Source of the DNA: DATKZS01 sp035527835 [NCBI: bacterium]
GTDB lineage: Bacteria > RBG-13-61-14
Reading direction: 5' to 3'
NCBI GenBank assembly: GCA_035527835.1
Contig: DATKZS010000154.1
Location: 1-60,493, forward strand
DNA length: 60,493 nt
The position numbers and the translations under genes are program-made. The notes beneath the pieces are model-generated. The model saw only the letters and a program-made list of their open reading frames with translations, did no database searches and was not told the DNA's origin. Shown in pieces: positions 17,766 to 26,111 of this stretch; position 1 is the stretch's first letter, and each line of letters starts with the position of its first letter.

Positions 17766-19154
17766 ATGAAAAAGCTTGTGATCCTCGGTCTGGATTGCGC
17801 GACGCCGCAGCTCGTGTTCGACGCCTGGCGCGCTGACCTGCCTAACCTGAACGCCATGATGACGGGCGGCCGCTATGCCAAGCTCCGCTCCACCATCCCT
17901 CCCATCACGGTCCCGGCCTGGACCGCCATGATGACGAGCAAGGACCCCGGGATGCTCGGGTTCTACGGCTTCAGAAACCGCGAGTCCTACGACTACAAGA
18001 GCCTCTACTTCGCCAACGCCAATTACGTGAAGGACAAGACGGTGTGGAACTACATGTCGCGGAACCGGAAGTCGTCGCTGGTTTTCGGCGTTCCGCAGAC
18101 GTATCCGCCCAAGCCGTTGAACGGGATGATGGTCGGGTGTTTCCTGACGCCGAACAAGGACGCGTCGTACACCTACCCCGACGATATCAAGGCCGAGCTG
18201 GACCGGGCCGCCGACGGCAATTACATCATAGACGTCGAGGAATTCCGCACCAACGACAAGGACCAACTCTTAAAAGACATCTACGTCATGACCGAGCGCC
18301 GCTGGAAGGCCTTCCGCCACTTCTACCAAAAGGACGAGTACGACTTCGCCATGGTGGTGGAGATGGGCACCGACCGCATCCATCACGGCTTCTGGCGCTA
18401 CTTTGACCAGGAGCACCGGCTTTACGAGCCGGGCACGCGCTGGGAAAACGCCATCCACGACTATTACGTCTATCTCGACCAGGAGATCGGCAAGACCCTG
18501 CCGCTGTTCGACAAGGACACCATGGTGATGGTCGTCTCCGACCACGGGGCCAAGGGCATGCACGGCGCCATCTGCGTGAACGAATGGATGCGCCGCGAGG
18601 GCTACTTGAAGCTTAAAGCCGAGCCGAAGAAGCCGGGCGGGCTCAAGATGGACATGGTTGACTGGTCCGGCACCAAGGCCTGGGGCGAGGGCGGCTACTA
18701 CTCGCGCGTCTTCTTTAACGTAGAGGGCCGCGAGCCGGAAGGCCGGATTCCAAAGAGCGAGTACGAGTCGTTTAGGAACGAGATCAAAGCGAAGCTCGAG
18801 GCCATCACCGACGAGAACGGCAAGAACATCGGGACCGTCGTGTTCAAGCCCGAGGAGGTGTACAAGCAGCAGAACCGCATCCCGCCGGACCTGATCGTTT
18901 ACTTCGGGGACCTCAACTGGCGCTCCGCCGGCGTCGTGGGCAGCGGCCGGATCCACCTCTTCGAGAACGACACCGGGCCCGACGACGCCAACCACGCCCA
19001 GGACGGCATCTTCATCTGCAACCTCCCGGCCGGACGGTTCATTGACGACTCCGACACCTTCTCGATCTACGACATCGCCCCCACCGCCCTCGCCTGGTTC
19101 GGCATCCCGGTGCCGGGGGACATGATCGGGAAAAAGTTGATCAGTGATGAATGA
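17766..19154 (+). CDS. Alkaline phosphatase superfamily hydrolase (type I phosphodiesterase/nucleotide pyrophosphatase-like)
   Basis: 462 residues from the ATG at 17766; a GTG nine bases earlier is in frame. Metal and nucleophile residues are in the superfamily order: Asp10 (VILGLDCA), Thr53 (TVPAWTAMMT), Asp/His in EMGTDRIHHGFW, Asp-His in VVSDHGAKG, and a late His in DANHAQDGIF. A binuclear zinc enzyme acting on a phosphoester or phosphodiester is expected. Members of this subgroup are often labelled alkaline phosphatase family or phosphonate/phosphodiester hydrolase, and the substrate cannot be read here. There is no signal peptide, so it is probably cytosolic. Next gene downstream is cysC, but a 380-base spacer with a repeat element separates them. 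Confidence 0.9.
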   Translation: MKKLVILGLDCATPQLVFDAWRADLPNLNAMMTGGRYAKLRSTIPPITVPAWTAMMTSKDPGMLGFYGFRNRESYDYKSLYFANANYVKDKTVWNYMSRNRKSSLVFGVPQTYPPKPLNGMMVGCFLTPNKDASYTYPDDIKAELDRAADGNYIIDVEEFRTNDKDQLLKDIYVMTERRWKAFRHFYQKDEYDFAMVVEMGTDRIHHGFWRYFDQEHRLYEPGTRWENAIHDYYVYLDQEIGKTLPLFDKDTMVMVVSDHGAKGMHGAICVNEWMRREGYLKLKAEPKKPGGLKMDMVDWSGTKAWGEGGYYSRVFFNVEGREPEGRIPKSEYESFRNEIKAKLEAITDENGKNIGTVVFKPEEVYKQQNRIPPDLIVYFGDLNWRSAGVVGSGRIHLFENDTGPDDANHAQDGIFICNLPAGRFIDDSDTFSIYDIAPTALAWFGIPVPGDMIGKKLISDE

Positions 19155-19214
19155 TGAATTATGAATGTTGAAGAAAAAAACAGAGGCGAATTGTCTTGGT
19201 TCATAATTCAGTGC

Positions 19215-19485
19215 TGTCCAAAATAAACGGACCGGAGAACCGCCAAGACGCCAAGAGCGCCAAGGATTATTTTTCAACACGATTTTAAGAGGGCTTGGAT
19301 GCGAATGTTTCTGGCTTGGCGCTCCCGTCGGCCGGTTCGCCAAGCCGGTTGGGGCCAACGCCCCCGAGCTGTTCTTTTTGGGGCCGCAAAGAAACATCAT
19401 GATTTACTTGGCGATCCTTGGCGATCCTTGGCGATCCTTGGCGCTCTTGGCGTCTTGGCGGTTTTCTTACGGCCTATTTTGGACA
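19215..19485. mobile_element. MITE-like inverted-repeat element, copy A
   Basis: About 271 bp bounded by TGTCCAAAATA and TATTTTGGACA. Imperfect terminal inverted repeats of about 45 bp contain ACCGCCAAGACGCCAAGAGC. The interior includes TTTCTGGCTTGGCGCTCCCG and TTGGGGCCAACGCCCCCGAG, plus three copies of TTGGCGATCC. A closely related copy in the opposite orientation is at 56333-56583. No transposase inside, so it would be non-autonomous. The rest of the 19155-19536 spacer holds only short AT-rich ATAATTCAT-type inverted words. Confidence 0.8.
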
Positions 19486-19536
19486 AGAGTGTTCATAATT
19501 CATAATTTTTAATTTTGAATTGAAAGAGAGGTAATC

Positions 19537-20136
19537 ATGAAAGGTTTCACCATCTGGTTCACCGGGCTCTCCGGCTCGGGCAAGTCCACGCTCTCGTCCA
19601 GGGTCGAGGAGATCCTGCTCGAGCGCGGCATGAAGGTCGAGGTCCTCGACGGCGACGTGGTCCGCGAAAACCTCTCCAAGGGCCTCGGTTTTTCCAAGGA
19701 GGACCGCGACATCAACATCCGCCGCATCGGCTTCGTGTGCAACCTGCTCACCAGGAACGACGTGGTCGCCATCGGCGCCGCCATCTCGCCTTACAAGTCC
19801 ATCCGCGACGAGAACCGCCGCCTGATCGGCCGCTTCATCGAGGTCTATTGCTCCTGCCCTCTCGAGGTCCTCGCCGAGCGCGACCCCAAGGGCCTCTATA
19901 AAAAGGCCATGGCCGGCCAGATCAAGAACTTCACCGGCGTTGACGACCCCTACGAGGCACCCGACAAGCCCGAGGTCCAGGTCCGCACCGACACCGAGAC
20001 CGTGGACGAGAGCACCTTTAAAATCCTCAAGACCCTCGAAATCCTGGGCTACATCCCCAAGATCGAAGGCGAGCAATACAGCGCCGAGGAAGAGGCCAAG
20101 GTCAAGCAGAGATTGAAAGACCTCGGATACATCTGA
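19537..20136 (+). CDS. cysC: Adenylylsulfate (APS) kinase
   Basis: 199 residues, normal CysC length. Phosphorylates adenylyl sulfate to PAPS in sulfate activation. Walker A is residues 10-18 (GLSGSGKST), followed by [21 protein letters not shown]. The conserved [13 protein letters not shown] segment carries the active-site serine Ser84, and [29 protein letters not shown] are family signatures. AGAGAGGT precedes the ATG. No sulfate adenylyltransferase or PAPS reductase is visible nearby, so it may serve sulfation or a scattered assimilation pathway. It stands alone, between a MITE-like element and an inverted repeat. Confidence 0.97.
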   Translation: MKGFTIWFTGLSGSGKSTLSSRVEEILLERGMKVEVLDGDVVRENLSKGLGFSKEDRDINIRRIGFVCNLLTRNDVVAIGAAISPYKSIRDENRRLIGRFIEVYCSCPLEVLAERDPKGLYKKAMAGQIKNFTGVDDPYEAPDKPEVQVRTDTETVDESTFKILKTLEILGYIPKIEGEQYSAEEEAKVKQRLKDLGYI

Positions 20137-20140
20137 GACG

Positions 20141-20236
20141 GAGAGCGAATAGCGCAGGGCGTAGGGCGGGCAAGACCACCACCTTCCCCGCCGCTTTTCT
20201 TCACGCCATTCGCCCTCCGCCCTACGCCCTGCTCTC
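20141..20236. repeat. Inverted short-tandem spacer repeat (AGGGCGTAGGGCG type)
   Basis: Left arm GAGAGCGAATAGCGCAGGGC plus GTAGGGCGGG; right arm CGCCCTCCGCCCTACGCCCT GCTCTC. Immediately follows the cysC stop and may work as a terminator. Confidence 0.8.
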
Positions 20237-20330
20237 TTTTCCATTTCATCCTTTCCTTGCGGATCGCCGCGGCAGCTCCTATACTAACTAATAGTTGCCC
20301 CGCGCCCGGCGGCGGCCGGAGAATGGAAGT

Positions 20331-21578
20331 ATGGACAAGCGCAACCCCAAACCACGGCAGAAAACCAAGTACTCTTTCCTCAAGATCCTCACCGGGTCCG
20401 ACCTGTCCATCCGGCGGCTGGCCATGATGGAGGTCAGCGCCCCGGAGCCCGGGCCCGTGGTATGGCTCACCGGCTGCGTCCATGGCGACGAGGTGGGCGG
20501 AATGGTCGTGATCCAGGAAATCTTCAAGCGGCTCAAGAAACGCCCCCTCAAAAAGGGATCGCTCATGGCTTTCCCCCTCATGAACCCCGTCGGCTTCGAG
20601 ACCGGCTCCAGGAGCATTGGTTTCAGCAAGGAAGACCTGAACCGCTCCTTCCCCGGCGATAAAAACGGCTCCATGGCCGAGCGCATCGCCGACACCATCT
20701 TCTCGAACGTCCTGAAGACCGGCCCCGCCCTGGTCATTGACCTGCACAACGACTGGATCAAGTCCATCCCCTACGCGCTCATTGACCCGAACCCGGGCGC
20801 CCGGCACAAGGACAACTACGAGAAGGTCAAGACCTTTGCCAAGAGCTCCGGCTTCCTGGTCATCTCCGAGAAGGAGGACGCGGCCAACGTCGAGATGCTT
20901 AAAAAGACCCTGACCGGGTCCCTGATCCAGCGCGACGTCCCGGCCTTTACCATGGAGCTCGGCGAGGCCTACATCGTCAACGAAAAAAACGTCTCCGACG
21001 GCGTCCGCTCGGTCTGGACCATCCTGGCCCACCTCGAAATGGCCGAGCCCCTCGCGGAGCCGTTCAACTATCAACTCCCACCTGCCCTCAAAAACAAGGT
21101 CCTCAAATACTCGCAGCGGCCCGAAAGCCCGTCCTCCGGAATCGTCCGCTTCCTGCTCAAGCCCGGAGACCTGGTCAGGGCCGGACAGCCCGTGGCCCGG
21201 ATCTATAACGTCTTCGGAAAGCTGCTCAAGACCATCGCCGCCGAGACCGACGGACTGGCGCTCGGCCATGCCGACTACTCCGTGGCCCTGCCCGGCCTGC
21301 CCCTCGTGGCCTTCGGGATCATGGACAAAGACATCGCGGCCAAGGTCATGCCCCCGCCCGATAAACCGGCATCGCCCGAAAAACCATCCCCGGCACCCGC
21401 CAAGCCGGCCCCTGAAAAGCCGGCGCCCGTAAAGCCGGCCCCGGAAAAACCAGCGCCCGAAAAGCCAGCGCCCGCGGCCGTCCGCAAGGAGCCGGACGAC
21501 AAGAAAAAGCCCGGCTCGGAAAAACCAGCAACAGGAGAAGAACATGGAAAGCAAGACGGCCCAGGCCGTAAAACTTAA
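20331..21578 (+). CDS. Succinylglutamate desuccinylase/aspartoacylase family protein with proline-rich tail
   Basis: 415 residues from the ATG at 20331, after GGAGAATGGAAG. An in-frame TTG at 20295 lies in the upstream spacer. Zinc ligands fit the M14-like AstE/AspA family: His51 and Glu54 in GCVHGDEVGG and His139 in VIDLHND, with a catalytic glutamate in AFTMELGEAY. Family members deacylate N-acylated amino acids or related small amides. Residues about 255-345 resemble the beta-rich C-terminal domain of the family. The last 75 residues are a repeated AP(E/V)KP tail, probably disordered. The 3' end overlaps the DUF169 gene by 35 bases in another frame, so the two are probably coupled. Substrate unknown. 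Confidence 0.88.
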   Translation: MDKRNPKPRQKTKYSFLKILTGSDLSIRRLAMMEVSAPEPGPVVWLTGCVHGDEVGGMVVIQEIFKRLKKRPLKKGSLMAFPLMNPVGFETGSRSIGFSKEDLNRSFPGDKNGSMAERIADTIFSNVLKTGPALVIDLHNDWIKSIPYALIDPNPGARHKDNYEKVKTFAKSSGFLVISEKEDAANVEMLKKTLTGSLIQRDVPAFTMELGEAYIVNEKNVSDGVRSVWTILAHLEMAEPLAEPFNYQLPPALKNKVLKYSQRPESPSSGIVRFLLKPGDLVRAGQPVARIYNVFGKLLKTIAAETDGLALGHADYSVALPGLPLVAFGIMDKDIAAKVMPPPDKPASPEKPSPAPAKPAPEKPAPVKPAPEKPAPEKPAPAAVRKEPDDKKKPGSEKPATGEEHGKQDGPGRKT

Positions 21579-22362
21579 ATACCCGCCCGTCGCCCTGATC
21601 TGGTCCCGGGAAAAGCCCGAAGGCGCCAAGGAGTTCAAGGAGGGAAAATGGGCCTGCGTCATGTGGCACCTGGCCGCCGCGGCCAAGGGCAAAACCGCCG
21701 TGGTCGGATCCAAGACCTACGGCTGCTGGGGCGGCGGAGTGGGACTCGGCTTCGGAAACCTTTACGAGACCTGGCCCGGCGGCATCGAGTGCTTCCACTA
21801 CTTCCTCTCCACCGGCAACGAGTGCTGGGAGCGCGGCCGCCAGATCATCGAAAAGGTCAAGCCCTATCTGCGCGACGAGGCCTATGACCACTTCGTCCGC
21901 GGCGAGCGCTACGTCAAAACGCCGGAGCTGGTCAAAAAGTTCGTCGAGGCCCTGCCCATCACCCAGATCCCCGAGCCCTACGTCGTGCTCAAGCCGCTCA
22001 AGGACGTTGACCCGGAAAAGGAAACACCCGAAGCCGTCATCTTTTTGGCCGACCCCGATCAGCTCAGCGCCCTCGTGGTCCTCGCCAACTACGCCCGCCC
22101 CGGCAACGAGAACGTCATCATCCCCTACGCCGCCGGCTGCCAGACCATCGGAATCTACCCGTACCGCGAGGCCCGCTCCGAGACGCCCCGAGCCGTGATC
22201 GGACTCACCGACCTCTCCGCCCGCCAGAACCTCCGCTCCTCGATCGGCGATAACCTCATGACCTTTACCGCGCCCTGGAAGCTCTTTTGCGAGATGGAGG
22301 AAAACGTGGAGGGCAGCTTCCTGGAAATGAGCACCTGGAAAAAACTGGCCGAGACCAAGTAG
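21544..22362 (+). CDS. DUF169 family protein
   Basis: 272 residues. LKYPPVALIWSREKPEGA at the N-terminus, WACVMWHLAAAAKGKTAVV, the Cys/Gly-rich YGCWGGGVGLGFG and PYAAGCQTIGIYPYRE are the conserved DUF169 blocks. The family is common in archaea and anaerobic bacteria and has no settled biochemical function; the conserved cysteines suggest metal or cofactor binding. AGGAG lies just upstream of the ATG, inside the end of the preceding gene, so translation is probably coupled to the aspartoacylase-like protein. TAG stop. Confidence 0.9.
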   Translation: MESKTAQAVKLKYPPVALIWSREKPEGAKEFKEGKWACVMWHLAAAAKGKTAVVGSKTYGCWGGGVGLGFGNLYETWPGGIECFHYFLSTGNECWERGRQIIEKVKPYLRDEAYDHFVRGERYVKTPELVKKFVEALPITQIPEPYVVLKPLKDVDPEKETPEAVIFLADPDQLSALVVLANYARPGNENVIIPYAAGCQTIGIYPYREARSETPRAVIGLTDLSARQNLRSSIGDNLMTFTAPWKLFCEMEENVEGSFLEMSTWKKLAETK

Positions 22363-22586
22363 CGCCATGACCGGCGTGTGACTTTGTTGAGAGCGACTGG
22401 CCCTCCGTGCAACACGCCCGCGCCCGCGCTCGAGCCGGCAGGTGGCCTCATTCCCGGGCCAGGTCAGCGCTTGCCGCAAAATTTTTCGCCCGTTTTTTTC
22501 CGTGTTCCCAATGATAGCAGCATGTTGTGCATCTGCCGGCCTGTTTTTTATGGTCCAGATCAGGCCCTTCACGGCCCAGACGTCCG

Positions 22587-22674
22587 GCCAGCCACGTCCG
22601 AACTTTAGGCCACCCATGTCCGAACTTTGGGCCACCGGTGTCCGAACTTTAGGCCAGCCATGTCTGAACTTTAG
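22587..22674. repeat. Four tandem 22-bp direct repeats
   Basis: Units start at 22587, 22609, 22631 and 22653, with consensus GCCAnCCATGTCCGAACTTTAG (1-3 differences each) and no spacers, so it is not CRISPR-like. A truncated unit precedes them. Confidence 0.88.
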
Positions 22675-22884
22675 GACACAAGAAAGGCCACGGAATTGCC
22701 GCCCAAAATGTTGAGCGCAAGTTGACCATAAAATATTTCGTAGAACCATGCTCACCATCTTCTCCTCGCTCCGCCCAGCGGAAAACAAGCCCTCCTATAA
22801 TTAGTACATTGGTCGCACCCCAACAGGAAAAAAAGTAATGCCGGGAAGGGAGAATAGCCCGTGGCCACCCGCGAATTTCGCGCC

Positions 22885-23035
22885 AAGGCAGAGCTTTCAG
22901 CGCTGAAAGCGCGACCTAACAGGGTCTTAGGCCGCCCTTGCAGGGCTTAATGGTTTTCTACTTCTTCCTCCCGGGGCTTCCGCCCCGGGTTAACGAAGTA
23001 CGCCCCGGCGGGGCTTAAGAGGTTTGAGCAACAGC
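22885..23035. repeat. Hairpin-rich intergenic repeat block
   Basis: Successive small palindromes, including GAGCTTTCAGCGCTGAAAGC and CCGGGGCTTCCGCCCCGG, with a CGCCCCGGCGGGGC at the end. This composition resembles dispersed intergenic repeats of other bacteria; identity not established. Confidence 0.6.
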
Positions 23036-23154
23036 CCCTTAAGACCTGACTTCTTATATCTCCTTAATATCTTGCAAATGTGGTCATACGATGTTATGAA
23101 TCGGCTGTTAATCAGGATGAATTTTTTCGCCTGCCGAAGGGAGGGAGAGAAGCA

Positions 23155-24771
23155 ATGAATTTCAGAGGGCTGTTCACGTTAATCGGTTTCGTGGCCGTGC
23201 TCTGCTTTGCGGGCGTGGCCGGGGCGGATGATTCATGTTCGGGGCCGGTGGAGACGACGCTGGGCCTGGTGCGGGGCATAAGCGAGGCCGGGGAGGAGGC
23301 CTGCGTCTGGAAGGGCATCCCCTATGCCGCGGCGCCGGTGGGCGAGCAGAGGTGGAAGGCGCCGCGGGCGCATCCGGTCTGGTCCGGGGTGCGCGAGGCC
23401 ACGGCGTTTGGCCGGCAGTGCATGCAGGTCCCCGGCATGTTGTCGGACCAGGAGCTCGGGTTCAGCGAGGACTGCCTGTACCTTAACATCTGGCGGCCGA
23501 AGAAGTCGGGAATCTTCCCGGTAATGTTCTGGATCCACGGCGGCGGGCTCAGCGACGGCACCGCCTCCATCCCCATGTACTATGGCGGCAAGCTGGCGGG
23601 TCAAAAGGACGTGGTGCTGGTCTCGATCAATTACCGGCTCGGTCCCTTCGGGTTCCTGGCGCTGAGCGGGTTCGCGGACGAGGACCCGCGGGGGAGCGCG
23701 GGCAACTACGGGCTTCTGGACATGGTGCAGGCGCTGAAGTGGGTGCGGGACAACATCGCGAACTTCGGCGGCGATCCCGGAAACGTCACCATCTTCGGAG
23801 AATCGGCCGGCGCCCGGTCGGTTTGCAACCTCATTGTCTGCCCCCTGGCCAAGGGCCTGTTCCACGGGGCCATCATCGAAAGCGGGGGGTGCGCGGCCAG
23901 GAGCATGGATGAATGCAATGCCGACGGCGCGGTGTTCGCCGGGGCCCTGGGATGCGAAGGCCCGGGCGCCGCGGCGTGCATGAGGCAAAAGTCCGCGGAC
24001 GAGATAATTGACGCGGTGAAAAAGGGCGCGCGGACGGGGGTGGCCTTTGCGGATGAGAAGTTCGAGTTCAAAATATGCGTTGACGGGTGGTCGCAGAAGG
24101 GAGAGCCGCTCGCGGTCATCGGGTCGGGCGATTACAACAACGTTCCGGTGATGGTCGGGAGCAACCGCGATGAGTTCAAGCTGTTCGCGCTTTTGAGCCT
24201 TCCCCCCTACTACCGGCTGCTGCCGAGCTCCAGGCTGGACCAGATCAGTGGAGACAGGTTCAAGCCCAAAGAAGGTTCCCGGGATCGGTATCAGGAGCTT
24301 TATCCGCCAGGCTCCTTCCGCCGGCCCGCCGACCGGTGGGTGGCCGGGGTCACTGACGCTACTTACACCTGCCGCGGGCTTCAGGCGGCGGATGCGATCG
24401 CGGCCCGCCAGCCCCGCACCTGGTATTACCGGTTCGACTACGACCGCCACCGATTCCCCCATCTGCTGGGAGTGGCCCACGGCTTGGAGATCGTCTATAT
24501 CTTCGATACGCTCGAGCAGAAGGGAATATTCAACCTCTACGGAAAAAATCAGTTGCAGCAGGCCGAACCGATGGTGGACATCATGATGGGCTACTGGACC
24601 AACTTCGCCAAGACCGGCGACCCCAACGGCCCGGACCTGCCGCGGTGGCCGGCATACAACACCCAAAGCCGTGAGCGAATGCACCTCGACCTGCCCCCGC
24701 GCGCCGCGCCCGCCCAAGACACCGCGGAAAAATGCGAGTTCTGGGCCAGGCAAAATGCCGGAGGATGGTGA
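23155..24771 (+). CDS. Secreted carboxylesterase type B (COesterase family)
   Basis: 538 residues from the ATG at 23155, which follows GGGAGGGAGAGAAG and opens a signal peptide (MNFRGLFTLIGFVAVLCFAG, cleavage near AGA|DD). Alpha/beta hydrolase of the carboxylesterase/para-nitrobenzyl esterase type: oxyanion HGGG at residues 128-131, nucleophile Ser217 in FGESAGARS, acid residue in GSNRDEFKL, and histidine in GVAHGLEIVYIF. The early EDCLYLNIWRP block is diagnostic. Probably periplasmic or extracellular, cleaving carboxyl esters; substrate not predictable. It sits alone between two long spacers. Confidence 0.95.
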   Translation: MNFRGLFTLIGFVAVLCFAGVAGADDSCSGPVETTLGLVRGISEAGEEACVWKGIPYAAAPVGEQRWKAPRAHPVWSGVREATAFGRQCMQVPGMLSDQELGFSEDCLYLNIWRPKKSGIFPVMFWIHGGGLSDGTASIPMYYGGKLAGQKDVVLVSINYRLGPFGFLALSGFADEDPRGSAGNYGLLDMVQALKWVRDNIANFGGDPGNVTIFGESAGARSVCNLIVCPLAKGLFHGAIIESGGCAARSMDECNADGAVFAGALGCEGPGAAACMRQKSADEIIDAVKKGARTGVAFADEKFEFKICVDGWSQKGEPLAVIGSGDYNNVPVMVGSNRDEFKLFALLSLPPYYRLLPSSRLDQISGDRFKPKEGSRDRYQELYPPGSFRRPADRWVAGVTDATYTCRGLQAADAIAARQPRTWYYRFDYDRHRFPHLLGVAHGLEIVYIFDTLEQKGIFNLYGKNQLQQAEPMVDIMMGYWTNFAKTGDPNGPDLPRWPAYNTQSRERMHLDLPPRAAPAQDTAEKCEFWARQNAGGW

Positions 24772-25362
24772 GAGAAAATCTTAAGCCGTCCGTCAAGCAA
24801 CCGGTTGGAGCAGCGGGCATTAGTTGTCGGCTCCCCCTGCCCTCATCCCCCCGGTTGATCGCAAAGCAATATGGCGCCTGGCGCTAACATAACGAGAAGC
24901 GGTTTCATAACCCCACCAAGAATTTTCAACAAGGATATTCAGGATGTTCAGGATTCAAAAAAACCGGAAATCATCCTGGAAATCCTGAATATCCTTGTTA
25001 ATAATCTTTTCATAAGTCAAGATCCCGTTTCATTACTTTTCACTCTTGACATTCCAAAAGAGCGATATATATAATTAGAGCCGATGGGGAAGCGTGTGGG
25101 AGACGCCGGCCCGGGACCGGGGAAAAGGGGAGGGCCTATCCATGACCGGAATTACGAACCACACCGCCATTCCCATTGCGGGGCTTCCGATCCTTGCCCT
25201 CCTGAGCCGGACCGCGGAAAGAATTGTTCATCGAGTAACCATGGACGCTGGAAAGAAGGGGCAGAGGTCAGGCTCAACCGGAACTTCCAGAATTCCCAGA
25301 GTTATTGGCCAGCGATTGCGCGCCGGGCGCGGCCGTTGACTTGAACCGACCCGGGGAATCCC
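24772..25362. other. 591-base spacer
   Basis: Contains the inverted repeat at 24928-25001. An open frame 25142-25339 (65 codons, GGGGAGGG before its ATG) has basic low-complexity content and no recognisable family; I do not call it a gene. Confidence 0.5.
24928..25001. repeat. Inverted repeat, AAGGATATTCAGGAT family copy 1
   Basis: Left arm CAACAAGGATATTCAGGATG and right arm ATCCTGAATATCCTTGTTAA around an AAACCGGAAATC loop. A relative is at 30161-30227. Confidence 0.88.
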
Positions 25363-25971
25363 ATGACCGGACCGCTGAAAAAAATCTCGTTGTTTTGCCT
25401 GCTGGTGCTCGCGCCCGCCGCGTCCGGGACCGCGATCGAGGATTACCGTCCCCAGATGAAATCCCCTCCCTACAAGGTGTTTGACACGTTGCTCAAGACC
25501 TGGCAGGCGAAGAATTACGACGGGATCAAGACGGTTGCGGACACGTTCCTGCCGCCGTTCTACGCGGAGATCAAGAAGAGTTACAACGTGGACCTGGAAG
25601 CGGAGCTGGATGCCGCGGTGCAGAGCAAGGACGAGCGCAAGACGCTGGCCTCGATCCAGCGCCAGATCTTTTACGACATCAAGGCCCTGTTCGATCTGTC
25701 CGTGGAGCAGACCGACAGCGGCAGGGCGGTGGGATTGCTGAAGACCGCGTATCTGAATTACGACCTCATGTCGCCCGCAGTCCAGAAAGCCGACTTCAGC
25801 GCCGACCAGATGGCCCGGAAGATGTTCCAGCAGGCTTATTACGTGGCGGGATCGAACTCTCCCTATAACAACGACAGCGATCCGGCGGAGGCCAGGAAAA
25901 AGGGCTTGAAGGAAATCACCTCGCGGATCGAGTCCCTGCTGATCAAGACCCTGCCCGCGCTCGCGTCCTAG
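25363..25971 (+). CDS. Unknown secreted helical protein
   Basis: 202 residues. Residues 1-24 form a signal peptide (LKKISLFCLLVLAPAASGTA). The mature part is predicted largely helical, with phrases such as TLLKTWQAKNYDGIKTVAD, RQIFYDIKALFDLSVEQTD and ARKKGLKEITSRIESLL. No cysteines in the mature part and no known motif. Probably a periplasmic protein. It converges on the porin-like gene, with a short repeat-bearing spacer between. Function unknown; the codon pattern and signal peptide make it a credible gene. Confidence 0.8.
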   Translation: MTGPLKKISLFCLLVLAPAASGTAIEDYRPQMKSPPYKVFDTLLKTWQAKNYDGIKTVADTFLPPFYAEIKKSYNVDLEAELDAAVQSKDERKTLASIQRQIFYDIKALFDLSVEQTDSGRAVGLLKTAYLNYDLMSPAVQKADFSADQMARKMFQQAYYVAGSNSPYNNDSDPAEARKKGLKEITSRIESLLIKTLPALAS

Positions 25972-26004
25972 GGCGGCATTCCCCGCAATTTACGTCTCTC
26001 CAGC

Positions 26005-26064
26005 GGTAGGGGCAGGCCCCCGTGCCTGCCCCATGCCGGTGCGCCCACGGGGGGACGCCCCTAC
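26005..26064. repeat. GTAGGGGCAGGCCCCCGTGCC dispersed repeat
   Basis: Palindromic GGGGCAGGCCCCCGTGCCTG followed by GGGGGGACGCCCCTAC. This word resembles intergenic repeats found in several phyla (memory, not searched). It lies between two convergent genes and may terminate both. Confidence 0.75.
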
Positions 26065-26111
26065 ACATGTTTTCATGATTTCCGGCCGCCGTTTCGCGGC
26101 ATGATTAAATT

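Larger units (their letters stand above)
22363..23154. other. 792-base spacer with tandem and hairpin repeats
   Basis: No gene seen. It contains four 22-bp direct repeats (22587-22674) and a hairpin-rich block (22885-23035). An AT-rich stretch near 22700-22830 could hold promoter elements for the esterase gene, but no confident boxes. Confidence 0.6.

Noticed and set aside
25142-25339. 65-codon open frame with a GGGGAGGG ribosome-like site
   Set aside because: Basic, low-complexity product without recognisable features; ribosome-like words are common in this GC-rich spacer. Left uncalled, though it could be real.
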